Positions 27,070 through 27,850 of a DNA stretch of 27,850 nt are shown in pieces (the stretch's first letter is position 1; every line of letters starts with the position of its first letter). The stretch comes from a virus, in the IMG/VR virus record IMGVR_UViG_3300012207_000010, positions 1 to 27,850 of that record; one strand, written 5' to 3'. The notes beneath the pieces were generated by a model. The model was not told the DNA's origin and did not search any database. It saw nothing but the letters and a program-made list of their open reading frames with translations. The position numbers and the translations under genes were made by a program.

Positions 27070-27850
27070 ATGACCACCACCACCGAAGGCGTTGACTACG
27101 CCTGGAAGCACCCTGGGGGATCTGCTCTCCGGTCGCAAGGCAAGGCGTTCGCCTGCCGCTATCTCAGCCCCGACGTGAGCAAGAATCTCAGCCGCTCCGA
27201 AGCTGACGACCTGTCGGCCAACGGGATCTGGTCGGTGGTCGTGTGGGAGTCCACTGCAAGCCGCGCCGGGCAGGGACTCGCGGCCGGTGTCTCCGACGCC
27301 CGCGCAGCGGTTCTGCAAGCGAAGGCAGCGGGCATGCCGGACACCCGGCCCATCTATTTCGCGGTCGATTACGACGCTCCGCCGACCGCTGTGGCCGCTT
27401 ACTTCCAGGGTGTGGCCTCTGTCCTCACCCCGGCGCGTACGGGTGTCTACGGTGGCTTCAGGGTCGTTAAGGCCATGCTCGACAACGGTTCCGCCCGGTG
27501 GGGATGGCAGACTGTCGCGTGGTCCGGTGGCCAGTGGGATTCCCGCGCTGTCATCCAGCAACCCGGGACCACCCTCACGATCAACGGTGTGTCGTGCGAT
27601 ATCGACACCGCCCACACCCCCGACTACGGGCAGTGGATGCCCGGGAAGACCCCTAACCCACAGGAGGCAGATATGGCTATTTCCCCGGCGGACGCCCAGG
27701 AGATCGCTCAGGCGGTCATGACGTACCAGATTGACAACCCGCGTATGGAAGGGACCCAGTACACCGATATCAAGTCGGTTCTCTGGTGGACCGGTGCGGA
27801 CGCTCACGCTGCCGCTACCACCATCGCGGCTCAGGCGGCGACGATCCAGA
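27070..27850 (+). CDS. Endolysin with DUF1906 glycoside-hydrolase-like domain (partial, runs off window)
   Basis: ATG 27070 with GCAGGAA upstream; the frame is open for 260 codons to the window end. Residues 5-195 match the DUF1906 (Rv2525c-like) layout, a TIM-barrel related to GH25 hydrolases: GVDYAWKHPGGSALRSQGK, FACRYLSPDVSKNLSRSEAD, IWSVVVWESTASRAGQGL, DTRPIYFAVDYDAPPTAV, GVYGGFRVVKAM, WGWQTVAWSGGQWDSRA and VSCDIDTAHTPDYGQW. The acidic residues in FAVDYD and CDID are candidate catalytic or substrate-binding sites. In actinophages this domain is found in lysins that would cut peptidoglycan. After a linker (MPGKTPNPQEA), residues 202 onward are helical and may be a wall-binding or oligomerising part. 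An internal start site sits at that junction. Confidence 0.85.
   Translation, partial: MTTTTEGVDYAWKHPGGSALRSQGKAFACRYLSPDVSKNLSRSEADDLSANGIWSVVVWESTASRAGQGLAAGVSDARAAVLQAKAAGMPDTRPIYFAVDYDAPPTAVAAYFQGVASVLTPARTGVYGGFRVVKAMLDNGSARWGWQTVAWSGGQWDSRAVIQQPGTTLTINGVSCDIDTAHTPDYGQWMPGKTPNPQEADMAISPADAQEIAQAVMTYQIDNPRMEGTQYTDIKSVLWWTGADAHAAATTIAAQAATIQ
27662..27675 (+). promoter_or_regulatory. Internal Shine-Dalgarno and in-frame ATG within the endolysin gene
   Basis: AGGAGG at 27662-27667, 5 bases before ATG 27673-27675, which is codon 202 in the endolysin frame and lies exactly at the end of the interdomain linker. It is a stronger Shine-Dalgarno than the one serving the gene's own start. A separate C-terminal polypeptide could be made. 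Confidence 0.5.

Overview
The window is a piece of a tailed actinophage genome (siphovirus with an HK97-type head), most likely infecting Streptomyces or a close relative. The DNA is GC-rich, every convincing gene lies on the + strand, genes overlap at GTGA/ATGA/TGATG junctions, GTG starts are common, and several small proteins are of a type seen mainly in actinobacterial phages. The host genus is an inference from these traits, not a measurement.

Layout. 1-5522 is the end of a replication/accessory module. It holds a membrane-anchored protein, a Bro-N antirepressor, a family A DNA polymerase with 3'-5' exonuclease motifs, two small genes each driven by a copy of the same 68-bp promoter repeat, a Hjc-like resolvase, and a tight run of four tiny genes. 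5534-8480 is the packaging module: small terminase, a 42-aa gene, a free-standing endonuclease VII-type HNH gene, a large terminase whose reading frame is interrupted inside the Walker A motif, and a 50-aa CxxC protein. 8487-13736 is the head module: a promoter with a palindrome over its -10, a small membrane protein, a 735-aa portal fused to MuF-like, ParB-like and Cys-rich domains, a ClpP-like maturation protease with a long C-terminal extension, and the major capsid protein. 13757-17131 is an accessory block between capsid and connector genes: a second endonuclease VII gene, a tRNA-like cloverleaf, and beta-rich, probably decoration-type proteins, one with a 12-bp tandem repeat. 17243-26894 is the connector and tail module: adaptor, neck protein, tail terminator, major tail protein and its shorter paralogue, tail chaperones with a -1 slippery site, tape measure, and minor tail proteins. 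27070 to the window end is a DUF1906-type endolysin, which continues past the window.

How it works together. Polymerase, resolvase and small genes replicate and process DNA. TerS/TerL and the portal package it into a capsid matured by the ClpP-like protease; no separate scaffold gene is visible, so extensions of the protease and capsid proteins may do that job. Connectors join the head to a tail built on the tape measure, and the endolysin releases progeny.

Most noteworthy: (1) TerL is interrupted by 7 bp so that GCT is followed by UGA, then G, then a second GCT; skipping from one GCT to the other restores a perfect Walker A. (2) The endonuclease gene just upstream sits between 11-bp direct repeats, and removing it regenerates a normal TerL start. 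(3) Both endonuclease genes have a -10 hexamer placed so that predicted transcription starts exactly on the A of the ATG. (4) A shrunken tRNA-like element has a 9-nt C-rich anticodon loop. (5) The endolysin has an internal in-frame Shine-Dalgarno and ATG. No integrase, repressor or CRISPR array is visible.
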